A stretch of 64,000 nt of DNA from Saposhnikovia divaricata (lineage: Eukaryota > Streptophyta > Magnoliopsida > Apiales > Apiaceae), in assembly GCA_036435485.1 (NCBI GenBank), contig CM071598.1, forward strand, positions 177,888,148 through 177,952,147, given 5' to 3'. Positions 12,163 to 23,905 of this stretch are shown here, one piece after another. The notes beneath the pieces are model-generated. The model had not been told where the DNA came from. It made no database searches and saw nothing but the letters and a program-made list of their open reading frames with translations. The position numbers and the translations under genes were made by a program. Positions within the stretch are counted from its first letter, which is position 1; each line of letters opens with the position of its first letter.

Positions 12163-13602
12163 TGAAAGGCATATGACTCAGCCTATTTGTAGTTCGAGGA
12201 TCCTAATCCAATTAAACTAGATTGTAATAAGTAAATAATATCAACTGTCACAGGAATCTCAAATGATGATAACTGTCAGAAGAAAGATCAACAAGTCAAT
12301 CTATAGTTTTGATGTTTTACACTGGAAGAAGATTCAGTTATCTGATCAAGCCTCAAGGTAGCATTGAAACACATGGATTCATTTAAAGGACAGAGATTTC
12401 TATAAGTGATAAGAAACAACATCAGTACAGAATGATTGAAGAGAGTGAAGAATAGAAAAAAAAACCACAGTTTAAAGTCAAGATGAAGAACAGAGATTGG
12501 AGTTAGTCGTTCATGAACCAGACAGTACATCGAGCGTCAACATCGATCCAGTGTATGTTCCTTATTATAATTACGTGGTACACAGTGAAGTATTGACTAT
12601 TAAAGGATTTGTATTAATTCTACTTTAATTAATTAAATCAAATAATTAATTTAAATAAATTAATTAATTCTATCAGAATTAATATATTTGTTAAAGTAAT
12701 TATTAGATTAATTAAATCAAAATTAATATGAAAAAGAAATAGTTATTTAAATGATTTTTATAAATCATTTGATTAATTATAAGCTGAAAAATATGATAAT
12801 ATAACTATCAAATGATAGTTATACCGATTGTCATATACAGTTCAAAGAGTATAGTCATATCAAGATGTTGGATTGGACAGTTATATTATCTCAACTGGAT
12901 AGTCATATCTCATTCAAAGAGATAGCTATACCGAATGTTATATTCAAAGAGATAGTCATATCTAGTTCAACAGACTGTCATATCAAGTATTAAGGATAGT
13001 CATACCGAAAGTTATATTTAAAGAGACTGTCATATTACTTGCAGTGGATAGTCATACCGAATGTCATATTATTATTAACTGATTGTCATATCAGTTGAAA
13101 CAAAGCAATATGACTATGGCTGTGTTATAAAAGATAGCAGATGGCAAAAGAAGCAGAAGCATTCGAACATAACATCAAATACATACACAGCAGCCTATCT
13201 CTCTCTCTCTCTCTCTCAAGCTCAAGAACACATACAAATTAATTTCTGTAAATTCAAGTTCATCTCAGTTGTAATATTCTATCCATTGGAACTTGTTTAC
13301 TTATGATTCTTGTACTACTAGCGAATTAAGTTTCCTAGTTCACAACTTGATATCTTGATTTTTATTAACTAAATTAGAAAAGTTCATGTCTAATTTTCTA
13401 ATTAGTTATTAATTACTTGATAATCATTTGGACTGATTTTGTAACACCCATCAAGTTAATATATTGTTATATTCAACTTGAAATATGTGTTATATTATTC
13501 CGTACAAATTTGTTTAAGATAAATTTTATTTAAAGAACAAATTTCGAGAAAATGATATAGATTGTATTCAACCCCCCTTCTACAATCTTATCGGACCTAA
13601 CA
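12163..13602 (+). repeat. copia 3' LTR, about 1440 bp
   Basis: Begins TGAAAGGCATATGAC next to the polypurine tract and ends ACCCCCCTTCTACAATC...CCTAACA, a typical copia 3' terminus. The 5' partner is outside the window, and TGAAAG against CTAACA is an imperfect terminal inverted pair, so the start may be a base or two off. It contains the ATAGTCATAT/ACCGA motif field (12790-13110) and a CT microsatellite near 13197-13216. Confidence 0.7.
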
Positions 13603-13647
13603 TCAAGTCGATTGGAGAGAGGATCACAACCCTTGAACAGACATCAC

Positions 13648-13778
13648 AGAAGAAGAAGAAGAAGAAGAAGAAGAAGAAGAAGAAGAAGAAGAAGAAGAAG
13701 AAGAAGAAGAAGAAGAAGAAGAAGAAGAAGAAGAAGAAGAAGAAGAAGAAGAAGAAGAAGAAGAAGAAGAAGAAGAAG
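13648..13778. repeat. (AGA)n microsatellite, about 43 units
   Basis: 131 bases of uninterrupted AGA/GAA trinucleotides. It explains the poly-Phe and poly-Leu open frames on the minus strand, which are artefacts. Bases 13603-13647 just before it read KSIGERITTLEQTSQ in one frame, possibly a small fragment of a retrotransposon gag. Confidence 0.95.
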
Positions 13779-15388
13779 CCCAAAGTAAGGATGATATTCA
13801 TGGTGGTCAAAAGAAGTGGTATATTTAATAAAAAGAGAAAAAGAGGGGCTTTGCACTAATCCTGCGCAAGCTATACATGGAGTTTCAAGCACAAAGTAGC
13901 AGAGGAACCAAAAAGCAACGTAAGGAAGCTATGGATGGATTACTTGCATGAGGAAGATGTTTAAAGAACCTAATGCAGAAAATCAGAATTCTGAGGCTCC
14001 AGTTTTTGAGCCAACTTTGCATAATAAACTGCTTTGATCTTGAAGGTTGTCGGCGTTGTATTATATACCGTTGGAAAGGTATTAGAGTCTAGTTTTCAGC
14101 AAAATTTACGGCTCATAAAAATACTTTTTCTAAAGAAAGTTATCCCACTTTTAGTAAGGGATGGTCAAACTGTCCAGAATGGACATTTTTGAGTAAAAAT
14201 TCTGCATTAAAATGATAAAAATAAAGAAGCAAAGGACAGTGGTGCTGGTGATTTGAATATTGAAGACCTTAAGAAGATTCTGATGAAGCTCGAATTGAAG
14301 AAAATATGCAGTGCTCAGCTTCCCGGATGAATATTCAACGACTTATTAGAGATTAACGAAGAATTGTGAAGCTTTTCGAAGTTATTTCTTCATCAAAGAC
14401 AAGCTTCCCTGAAGAACTGGGGGGTAGTATAATTACTATAGGACGTTGTAGTTTGGAAATTGAAGATTTCAATTTTTTTAGAATTCAGGTCCAGGAACCT
14501 CACCATCAAATCCAGGAACCTCACGGCTAGGATGCAGTTTGGGAACATCAAAGCTCATCTTTGGTTCAAGAAACTTACGGATTGATTTACCTTGGTATCT
14601 TGAAGAGTAGAATGCTTGCATCATGAACACATTAATGAGTTTTCAAATCTTAACGGAGGATTCCACTTCACATCTAATGAGTCTACAGAAAGATCTAGGT
14701 GATTCCTCTCCTTTTATGCTTACATATTCGTAGAAAACCATGCGCAACCTCTCAGGTCCACATAGCAGTTCCAATGATGACACTAATTGTCTTATAATGT
14801 TAAAATAAACTAATATAATAAAAGAAAATGTTAGATAAAATAATAATAGTAATAATAAAAAAAATTATTTATTTCATTAAAATGTTATACAAAATTACAA
14901 AAAGTGCTGTTATATTACAAAAGAGTTCTTACAATATAAATTACAAAAATCTTGTAACAATATCTTGTACAACGTTTTCCTAATCTCATTACACGTGAAA
15001 AACTTGCATTGAGAATGGAAAATATAAATTTTCACTCTTGTTTATCTTCGGTCACCAAAACTTGCTCCTCAAATTTGTCTTCAATGACCTAAACTTGTCC
15101 CATAAATTTCTTTTCTACCCTTCTGCTTCATAGTAATGTATGCTGTCTTATAAACTAAATTTTTGGCGTGTACTAATATCAAATTTAATAGATGATTAAT
15201 GAATTTCCAATATTAAATTTAATAGATGATTAATGAGTTTTGAAAAATGAATTTTTATCATATGTTTTATTACTATATTTAAAGTTATAAATATAAATTT
15301 AATTATGTTGTTAGTGAGATTCGAACCCTTGTCCTATGGTAGTATTCGATTATTATCCCTCTTACCCTTATTATATAATATGATATAA
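13779..15388. other. intergenic stretch without recognisable gene
   Basis: No ORF, tRNA or clear transposon end is visible. The segment 13980-14220 looks like old repeat DNA. The phrase AGGAACCTCAC occurs twice around 14490-14525. The end (15280-15388) is AT-rich with a GATTCGAACCC-type phrase that also occurs in plant non-autonomous repeats. Confidence 0.4.
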
Positions 15389-15856
15389 CTAGCCTATAAC
15401 CGGTGCAATGCACGGTTGCTTGTAAATTTTTTAAATTATATTTTATTGTTAAAGTTTTAAGATGTATATATATTTTAATTATTAAAATATATTTTTTAAC
15501 TTTTTAAATCTCATGTTCAGATATATTTTTTAATTAGGAGGAAAATAAATTGTAGAAGATAATAAAATATTATAATACATGTTTGTTAGTATTTTTAACG
15601 ATAATGTTTTAATAAATAATATGTTGTTGACGGGAATTGATTCTTAAACGTTAGAGTAGTTTATAAAATAATATATATGTTTAATAGAGATATGTTTTTG
15701 GTGGGATTTGAACTTGGAAACTATAAAAGTATTTTAAATTAGAAAAGGAATATTGTTATAGCATTAGATCCAACGATTCTCATTTATTTATCTTAAAATC
15801 TAACTGTTGTTATTGAGTGTAGCAATCAATACCCTAGTTTGCTATAATAGTATAGA
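15389..15856 (-). mobile_element. short non-autonomous Helitron (468 bp)
   Basis: On the minus strand the element starts with TCTATACTATTATAGC at 15856, preceded by A, and ends with CTAG at 15389, followed by T. This is the Helitron A^T insertion signature with TC and CTRR ends. Just before the CTAG is a GC-richer imperfect hairpin, ACCGTGCATTGCACCGGT. No Rep/helicase coding is present. Confidence 0.7.
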
Positions 15857-16161
15857 TAGATAGTTAGGGATATAAATAGGATATAAATTATTGGAGTACC
15901 AATCAATTCACTTAACTAAAATTTTATATTATCATTATTTTATCATAATTTAGTCAAGCATTTTACATATCATCATGGGAGAGCAAGAGCATGATGAAAC
16001 ATTTTCAAAATATAGCGATAACATATTCAAGCAACTGATCACTTTAATTTTGTGGCTAGTGATTAAATTAGTGTAATCACATTGTTATCAAGGATCAAGC
16101 ATATATTTAAAAGTTTAAAGATAGCTGTATGGAAGAATTCATTTGTACAGTAATTAATTGG

Positions 16162-16600
16162 CACTACAAGAAAAATGACCATTTATGACGGAAATTTAAC
16201 ACTGAAATCGTCACAATTGATACCAATTACGACGGAAAAAAATCGTCGTTTTTGCTCGAGTCTTAAGTTCGTATTTTCGTCACAAGTAAGAATTTCGTCA
16301 CAAGTTTCAATTTTCGTCAAAAGTTCCAATGCGGGGCCCACTTTTTACAATAAAATAATATATAAACTTCCGACGAAAATAACCGTCATAAATTACAAAC
16401 TTATGACGAAATTTGTCGTCAAAAGTTAAATACTGGGGCCCACCAATAATATGATAATGACATTTTTTCTGCCATAAGTTTACCACAATTAAATTTAAAA
16501 ATAAAAGATGAACAATCGTCGTAAGTTACCCAGAAAAGCGTCGTAAGTTACCCAGAAAATCGTCGTAAGTTACCCATGAAATCGTCATAAGTTAACCTGT
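16162..16600. repeat. CACTA left terminal and subterminal repeats
   Basis: After the terminal CACTACAAGAAAA come about ten copies of degenerate CGTCGTAAGTTACC / TTCGTCACAAG / GACGGAAA motifs in both orientations. The best preserved run is at 16515-16595, where TCGTCGTAAGTTACCC recurs at about 25 bp spacing. The 84-codon frame at 16175-16429 is an artefact of these repeats. Confidence 0.8.
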
Positions 16601-16926
16601 ATAAGAACACCATTCTGCTACTTTTTCAGGTTCCAGCCATTTTTGGCTTCCAAATTAAATCCCGAAACATCCCAATCAGATACAATCCAAAACAACAATC
16701 AAACATGAAAGTTTGTAACAAACATTCACACAATTAAACGAATCCATATATTAAAATACCAAATTACATAATATTATCATAAATCCATATTCGACCAAAA
16801 GTTTAAACCATCCAACAAAAGTATTGATCACGTACGTTACAAACATCTCCAAGCCAACATTAGTTCACAACATAACTTAGATTATCTTACAAACATTCAT
16901 AGTTTAAATTAAATTCAACATAATAC

Positions 16927-19900
16927 TTAACCCTTAATTTTAGGACCACCACGAGACACGTGAGGAGGCATAGCACTTATATCATGGTCATGGTCAGATT
17001 CAGTATCCTCATCACCGTGGTCGCCATCGTCAACATGGTGATCATCATCGGCCGGGGCTTTCCCCTACAATATACAGAAATAATGGATGTCACATACATT
17101 CATACTAAATCAATTAATAAAAAAGGATTCGATTAAAAAATAATTTACAATATGTCATATCGCAAAAAGTTTTCATGATATATGTATAGCAGAAGCACCA
17201 CACTGGAGTTCATTCCTTACAGTAATTAAACTTTAATTTTTTTATAATTATAATTAGATCTAGATCATTGATATTATCGAATTATTTTAATTGTTTTCCA
17301 CTTCCATTGTGTGGTAAATGATAAATAAAAGATTTGTGTGAATAATTTATATGACCTAGCTAGCTAAGTCTAACTTATATAATCTTTGGTACTGAATTAC
17401 TTAAATATATATGCTACAATATTGTCGCACGTTGTAGACAAATTTCTTCCAATGGAACGTCGTATAATGACTTTTGTTTAATTATATGATATTTTATGAG
17501 TTGTTTGGCTAATTTGATCCATCATTTTCTAAAAATTTGATCCAAAAATCTTTGAAACTTTGAAATTTTAGAGATGTTTTAAATAGTTGATCACATGAAT
17601 GAGTCACAGATTGAGTTTATTTTTTTTACTTTAAAGAGGACATCTGTAACCTACAAATGCAATAAGGAGAGACTTAAAATGCATATAGTTTAATGTCAAA
17701 AACTGAGCAAATACAAAGGAAGAGTTTGAATATGTTTCACGGGTACAGAGAAAGAGTTTCACGTGTAGCAGTCTGCAGAGGCAGGGAGTTTCATGTGTAG
17801 TAGTCTATAGAGGATGAGTATGTTTGAACGGTGAAATGGTCAGGAAGGCGATAACCCAAAAAGCATATGTTGGATGCTCGGAGGATGCCAGAACGATGAT
17901 CGAGAAGGCAAAAATGTAGTAATTTGAATGCATCATCATCTTAACTAAGACTCCAGTGCAATCACATGGCTACCCCAGACCCCAGTGCAATTACATGGCT
18001 ATTTTAATTTATCACTTCTATTATTACTACAAAAAATCGCAGCAATTTAATTAATTGCGTTTTTACCCATCGTAATTTATCAAATTTTTAAAGAAAATTG
18101 TGCAAACCTGATTTCTAACTCTGTCAATCAATACTAATAAACATATTAGTATTTTTGAATATGGGGATTTCTGGGTTCAATTATTATGTTTTTGAATCAT
18201 AAAAGATTTGTGTGAATAATTTATATGACCTAGCTAGCTAAGTCTAATTTATATAATCTTTGGTACTGAATTACTTAAATATATATGCTACAAGGGACTT
18301 ACAATGGTCACTATAAATATCTTTCTTGGTTAGAGTATGGTGGCCACATATACTACAAAAATAGTAAAAATAAGTAATTTTACCTTCACTGCACCAGGTC
18401 CATCTTTCTTGTATGCGTTGTTCAGTACCTCAACCGCGACCCGAACAATGGCTTGTCGCGTCTCTCTAGCAATAGGATGGTCTGAAGGTACCGAAGAGTC
18501 TTCTTCCACCACCTCGCGTGCTAGGAGACGGACCTCCTCGGCTGTCAATGTGTACTCATCCGGATTGGCTCGGGCCATGGCCAAGGTCTCATCCACAACC
18601 CTTATAAACATATCATCTTGTAAGCGAGCCAAGGCAGATCTGCCGGAACTACCTTCCCCTTTTAGAGGTGGTGGAGGACGTGCATCAGACTCTACAAAAA
18701 TATACAAATATCATTAATAGGAATAAATAATGAGAGAATTTGAGAGTGTTAAACATTTCAAGTATAACAAGAATATACCATAAACATCAGAAGGTCGAAG
18801 CCGCGGGTGTCCAATAATCATATTCTTCCGTACACCTCCCACCGCCTCTATCCAACTATGGATTTGGGTCGTCTCGGGATCAACGCCTTTCTTTAAACAT
18901 ATGTTAATGTAATGATCCTAAAAAATAATTTAGAGTGAGGTTCTATAATAAATCTATTATGCACATCAGTGTATTTACATGTGAATTAGCATTCCGTAAT
19001 AGAAATTAGAACAAACAGCAGCACAGTAGGAGACAAAAAATAACAACAGCATAGTAGGCTGTTAATAAGAAGAATACTAGTAATTTTCTGTTAAAACGGT
19101 ATTTAACCCTTTTGTAATGGTTTTTACCATTACAATAGGTCTCATAATGTAGTATAGTCAAAATCTGCAGCACATGATCTACGAATATAGTAGAGTCAAA
19201 CAGGTATCTAACAATATTTATCACATTTTGGTTTCAAGTAATTTACGAGCACCGAGTATGAGATTTATGAAGTATGAATGCTTACAATGATATCCTTAGC
19301 AGCCTCAGTAATCCACTGACCCAGCCTAGCCGGGTCTTTCAATGTATGACAATCCCTACAGACAACTAGGGTATTCAGTTTGCCATGCTTTTCAACATAA
19401 TCCTGTTCAAGAAATTTCAATAGAAGTTTACAAAATAAGTATTACGCTTATAGCATAATATTTCAATATCAAGCCATTCTTATTTCAATTTACAATGACA
19501 AGATATATGAAAATATCCAATATCTGTTTAAATGTAAGAAGAAAGTTAAATATTATTATAAAATAGCATACCCGACGACGTCGATCAAATGAACGTGCAC
19601 CAGATGTGTGAGGCAGTTTTACTGATTTTCGAGCTTTCTTACCAGCATCAGACTTTTTCTGAAACTCATCACTTTCCCAGTACTTGGCTATTTTGGACCA
19701 AACACCAGGTTTCATATATAAGGGCCTGTGCTCTATGTAAGTGCCTCCAGCTTTTTTTAGTTTATCAGCCCTTTTCTTATCATCACTAAGTGCACTGCGC
19801 AATTTTTCACGTAGGACTGCAAGTATAGAAGCCTTTGCCTCATCTTTAGTGGCAAATTCTGGATCCCACGTGTAGTAGCGCTGCAAAATAAAAAGAAGTC

Positions 19901-22775
19901 GTAACATATAATAACAAGACAATAAATACAACATAATTTCATTTTAAATGTCAAAGATAAATGATATACAAAGAACTCATCTATACAGTCATCCCAAAAC
20001 TTTGGAGAGTTCCTATCAATCTCTTTCACGCCTACACAACCATCTGGCCACAACATGCGAATAATTGCCAGTAAATTTCGCAATGCCTTTGGACAATCTA
20101 TCCTGAAATGCGAATAAACCACATGAATAACACATAAATTGACTTACTCGAGGTATCAAGATTGTACTTTTATATTTCAACTAAAAAGAAAAACTTAGCT
20201 GATCAAGACCTTGACTACCAAGCTGATCAGACCTGTATCAGCTATCTAGTAATCAAGATATTTATAACAATCTCATAATTCATCTTAAATGTATGTACTA
20301 TCAGAGCTGGTTGTTGATGAGAACTGATAAACTCCTATAAGGTTAGTTAATTGGCTTTCATCACATTATTGTGATATTTTACATTAAACTATTTGAGGTT
20401 GGTTTCCTGGGGTAGCAGAGTGATCAAATTACGGAAAAATTGAAAAATTTGTAGAAATAAATTGAAAAATTTGTAGAAATAAATTTGGAGGAGCTGGAAT
20501 TCTCCCTGAATCAGGACACATCCTATTCGTCTAATTTCATGTTCCATTGTTTCCAAGCACATACTTGGTGAATATAAAAAGGGAAGACTTAAAAAGTTTA
20601 TCCTGGAGTACAAACAACTGCAACGAGGGTTCATTAAAAATCACTTGCTTACTAACCTTCAATCCCTCCAGAGACAACTACTGTCCTGGCATTAACGACC
20701 ACCTCCTTTATATACTAAATAAACAATGCAGCAGTATAGAATTCGGCTAGCTAATTATTACATATAAACAGGTGAATTCAATAACAGTGCAGCTGAAAAG
20801 TCACTCTAAATAGACTAATCAAATATATACATGTCTTTAGTCACACACGTCTCAAGATGTATATAGAGCTGCTGGTTCTACATCTAAAAGGTTCTACTTC
20901 AGAGATAAATTGCTAAACACCCACATGCATGCATTTCCATCTGACTTTACTTTCTAGCTATTAAGATATTGTTTTTTTTTAATGAAGGCAGGAACAGTGT
21001 AAAGCTGGATAAAGAGAACAATGGATGGAAGTATGTTGATGGCAAGGACATTGCAAGCCTGGGACTAACATCTGGAGTGAGGAAGTTAAAATCTGATCTG
21101 CTTAGAAATTAGAATTACGTAACTTGTATGGTGTAAAAGGGTAAATCATGCCTTTGAATTTTGAATTTCTTTTTTAAAACTCTTTGACAGATTAGTGAAC
21201 CTACTAGGCTACCAAATCATAACAGTTCTAATTCTACGGTATTGAGGTCGAAATAGAAACTACGATACCTTGCTATTACTGAAAACTGATTTCTTGAATG
21301 TGGGGGCGATGCTAATAATGTAGTAGAATAGTGAAGAAATGTCAATGTTAATTATATAGTAGAATAGTGAAGAAATGAGTTTCTGTAAGAAATATCAAGG
21401 TGAGACAGAATCTTCGTCCAATATAAGTTTTCTAGACCTTTTTTGATTGTCTTGGCATGGTTAGAACTTGGAATCAAAGTTCTTCAACTTTTGGCATGAC
21501 ACCTCTCTATATCTAGGATAATTTTACAGTTGCATATAGTTTACGGGTACATAAATTAACTTCACTTGTTAGAGCTTATCCATATTGTAAGGCCATGCTT
21601 TGAAATCATTATCGCCATCTCTCAGCTAATCCATGAGTTACCTTCCTGACTAAATTACTCTACTATCTCTGTCTTGGTTAGCTGACAAATGACAATGCAC
21701 AGATAACATTCCTACCTCACACAGTATATTCTATATGAGCTCTATAGTTTTAAAGTTCTCACATGTTTTTATCTTGACTTATTTGCCATATATATTTCAC
21801 GCTGCAGTATAGAGGAGAACTGGTGCTGTGCCTTTGACTTATGCCCCTCCTAGATATATGGGGACACTTATAAAGAGGTTATTGTCACTCTTTGACATAA
21901 GCACAGCTTGAATGTATAAGCAGTAGTTTATAATTGTCAAAAGACAAGGAAACAGGAAGATACTTACTAGCAAGATACTTACTAATTAATCAACTAATCA
22001 TCACCATAATCAATTAATATTACTAGTTTGTTAACTTACAAGTTTCCAGAGATGCGAACAACTGTCGGGGTCTCAGGGTATGAACCGAATCCACCAGGAG
22101 AATAGCCACGTGTCCTGTGGCTACGAGGATCAGCACCTTCTCCAAGTGGAAGAATACGCCTCCCCGCGTTGTCCCAAAGAAGACACTCAGAGTTTTCATC
22201 TTTATCATCAAGCCTACGTCGCCTTCCTCCATTAGCACCTCGACTACGTTCTCCCCTAGCACCAGCACCACTACTCTCTCTGCTACCACTAGCACCGCAA
22301 CCATGCCCCCCAACACCACTTCCACGGGTGTCCCCCTGCCCCCCACTGTCATCGTTACCCCCTGGCCACCATTGTTACCACTACCATGACCATTGGTTCC
22401 CCGACCACCACTGCCATCATTGGCCCCTGGGCCACCATTGTCATTTCCCTCCAAGCCACCATTGCCACTGTCCCGACCACCGCTTCCTTGATCAGCATCT
22501 ACTCCATGTTGTAGAATCTGCATCCACTCATCGTCCCAAGGATCACACTCAGAGTTTTCATCTTCGTCCCTAAGCCTACGTCGGTTTCCTCCACTAGCAC
22601 CTCGACTACGTCCTCCTCTAGCACCAGCAGCACTACTCTCTCCTCTATGGGTGTCCCTCCGACCCCCGCTGCCAACGTTATCCCCTCGGCCACCATTATT
22701 ACCACTGCCCCGACCACCACTTCCCCGGCCACTACCGAAACCCCTTCCACTCGCAGCTCTCCTCCCTGCCATCAT
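16927..22775 (-). CDS. CACTA-encoded Transposase_24-like (Ptta/En-Spm) protein, seven coding exons, frameshifted
   Basis: Coding exons read by eye (minus): 22775-22040, 20102-19970, 19880-19572, 19402-19286, 18917-18779, 18691-18384, 17064-16927. All junctions have GT-AG ends and matching phase. A 5' leader exon probably ends near 23300, with an acceptor just upstream of the ATG. Exon 1 encodes a Gly/Arg/Asn-rich low-complexity region with two copies of a segment containing DENSEC, 362 bp apart. Later exons hold the conserved part (FWDDCIDEFF, RYYTWDPEFATKDEA, WSKIAKYWESDEFQ, LVVCRDCHT, GQWITEAAKDI) and an acidic His/Asp-rich tail. This family is associated with En/Spm transposons, probably in DNA binding. 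One base is missing near 22356-22362 relative to the first exon-1 repeat. The ATG is therefore out of frame with the rest, and this copy is likely broken unless that is a sequencing error. Confidence 0.8.
17325..18293. repeat. 95 bp direct repeats in the last intron of the CACTA gene
   Basis: Bases 17325-17419 and 18199-18293 match almost perfectly (one substitution seen), including GACCTAGCTAGCTAAGTCTAA and the following AT-rich part. The copies are 874 bp apart within the intron between the last two coding exons, suggesting an internal duplication. The DNA between them shows no ORF. Confidence 0.8.
20984..21112 (+). pseudogene. possible captured host exon (ends in stop) in CACTA intron
   Basis: The plus-strand frame reads 42 residues with ordinary protein composition, including DKENNGWKYVDGKDIASLGL and SGVRKLKSDLLRN, then TAG. 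It is preceded by a T-rich stretch ending AATGAAG that could be a splice acceptor. It runs opposite to the transposon gene, inside that gene's first coding intron. CACTA elements are known to capture host fragments. I do not recognise the source gene, and 43 codons could be chance. Confidence 0.35.
21813..21911 (+). pseudogene. second possible captured exon in CACTA intron
   Basis: After a possible acceptor (GCTGCAGTATAG) the plus strand reads RRTGAVPLTYAPPRYMGTLI, then KRLLSLFDISTA and TGA. The composition is protein-like, but the frame is only 32 residues. It has the same orientation as the fragment at 20984-21112. The source is unknown. Confidence 0.3.
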
Positions 22776-23399
22776 CCCAACAACACTGAAAAGAAAAGAC
22801 ATATACCATGGTAAGAAAATATATATAATAACAAGAAAAAATTAATTCAAGTTGTCCTACTCCCAAAAGAAAACCCAGAAAAACTACACACAACTAGCAT
22901 ACTGCACCGGTTACGAGTATAACTATTTCTAAGAAATTATGTGTACATATTAGCTTTTTAATTACTTCAAGTTGAAATTAATATATAACAAATTATATCC
23001 GGAGCAAGGCGTGTGTAGAAAAACATACAATTAGCAAATAAATATCTTATGGCTAAAAGGAGTGCAATAATCACATACGAGGATCAAAATATAGATACCA
23101 AGTGATAGATACAGATACCCGGTAAAATATATAGATACCCATTAACATATAGAAGGTTTAAAATCTGATTTTGAACCATACCAAGAGATACCCAGTGTTA
23201 ATTGTGTTAATAATATGACGAATTAGATACACATACATGCATGATATCAATAGAGTAAAAAAAATATAGCAACACAAGAAGAATCTTCGATCTTTTACCT
23301 TGCAATCACAACGAAAAACGTGAGAATCATTGTAATCGGTTTGAGATCGGCTTGTATTCGGTTTCAATCAGCTTGAAATCGGCTTGTTTCAATCGCAGT

Positions 23400-23644
23400 A
23401 GCCCAGCAGCGGTAATTTACGACGGAATTTCCGTCACAAATTCAGCTTTTAAACGTTGCCACTTTCCCGAGTTGACTTGGTCAGCAAAATTTTATTAATA
23501 AAATAATTAACTTGTGACGAATTTGTTTTTCGTCGGAAATTCGGCGCCAAATTTACGACGGATTTGAAATTCCGTCGTAAGTTAGGCGGGAAAATGCCTT
23601 CCGTCACAAGTTGGCCGTCATAATTGGCCAAATTTCTTGTAGTG
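23400..23644. repeat. CACTA right terminal and subterminal repeats
   Basis: Repeated TTCCGTCACAA, CCGTCGTAAGTTA and TTACGACGGA motifs in both orientations, ending in TTTCTTGTAGTG, mirror the left end and fix the element's boundary. Confidence 0.8.
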
Positions 23645-23693
23645 TGGTAGTACGTATAATTTATAATTAAAGATAGATCAATTTATAGATTTA

Positions 23694-23905
23694 GGGGGTG
23701 TTTGGGGGAACTTATTCTTCAGAATAAGTCAACTTATTTTAAGTTGAAAGTTAACTTTCCAACTTATTTTCCAACTTATTTTTGCAACTTATTAAATCTG
23801 AAACATATATCAAATACTTGTTTAAAAAAAAAGTTATCAAAATATAAAATTTTTACTTGAAAATAAGTCCATAAGTCCTTAATTTAAGTTTAGCCAAACA
23901 TGCAC
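23694..23905. mobile_element. foldback MITE, GTGTTTGGGG family (copy 1)
   Basis: Starts GGGGGTGTTTGGGGGAACTT and ends near AGCCAAACATGCAC, with AT-rich inverted arms carrying the AATAAGTT / AACTTATT theme. Related copies lie at 47326, 49411, 60847 and 62512. It has no coding capacity, and the superfamily is not determined. Confidence 0.65.

Larger units (their letters stand above)
6019..13602 (+). mobile_element. Ty1/copia retrotransposon, SIRE/Maximus-like, 5'-disrupted
   Basis: In order: reverse transcriptase C-terminal half, RNase H, a 1.5 kb spacer, a long extra ORF downstream of pol, a polypurine tract and a 3' LTR. A large additional ORF between pol and the 3' LTR is known from the SIRE/Maximus copia lineage, which is the basis of the assignment. 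The 5' LTR, gag, protease, integrase and first part of reverse transcriptase are not present; the gypsy LTR ending at 6018 separates them from this part. Both surviving ORFs are broken, so the copy is dead. Confidence 0.8.
16159..23647 (-). mobile_element. CACTA (En/Spm) transposon with TGG target duplication
   Basis: The left end reads CACTACAAGAAAAATGACC from 16162; the right end is its inverse, with CACTACAAGAAAT on the minus strand from 23644. Direct 3 bp duplications TGG flank it (16159-16161 and 23645-23647), as expected for CACTA. Both ends are packed with short direct and inverted CGTCGTAAGTTA / TTCGTCACAAG motifs, like the subterminal transposase-binding repeats of En/Spm. Inside is one multi-exon minus-strand gene of the plant Transposase_24 family. 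No DDE transposase (TnpD/Transposase_21) was recognised, so the copy is probably non-autonomous. Confidence 0.92.

Noticed and set aside
13580..13892. Poly-Phe and poly-Leu open frames on the minus strand
   Set aside because: Translations of the AGA microsatellite; no coding evidence outside it.
18028..18100. Second CACTA-like end (ACTACAAAAAATCGC) inside the CACTA intron
   Set aside because: No opposite end or target duplication; the match is short.
22117..22573. Pro/Ser/Thr/His-rich plus-strand frames
   Set aside because: Antisense of the Gly/Arg-rich first exon of the CACTA gene.
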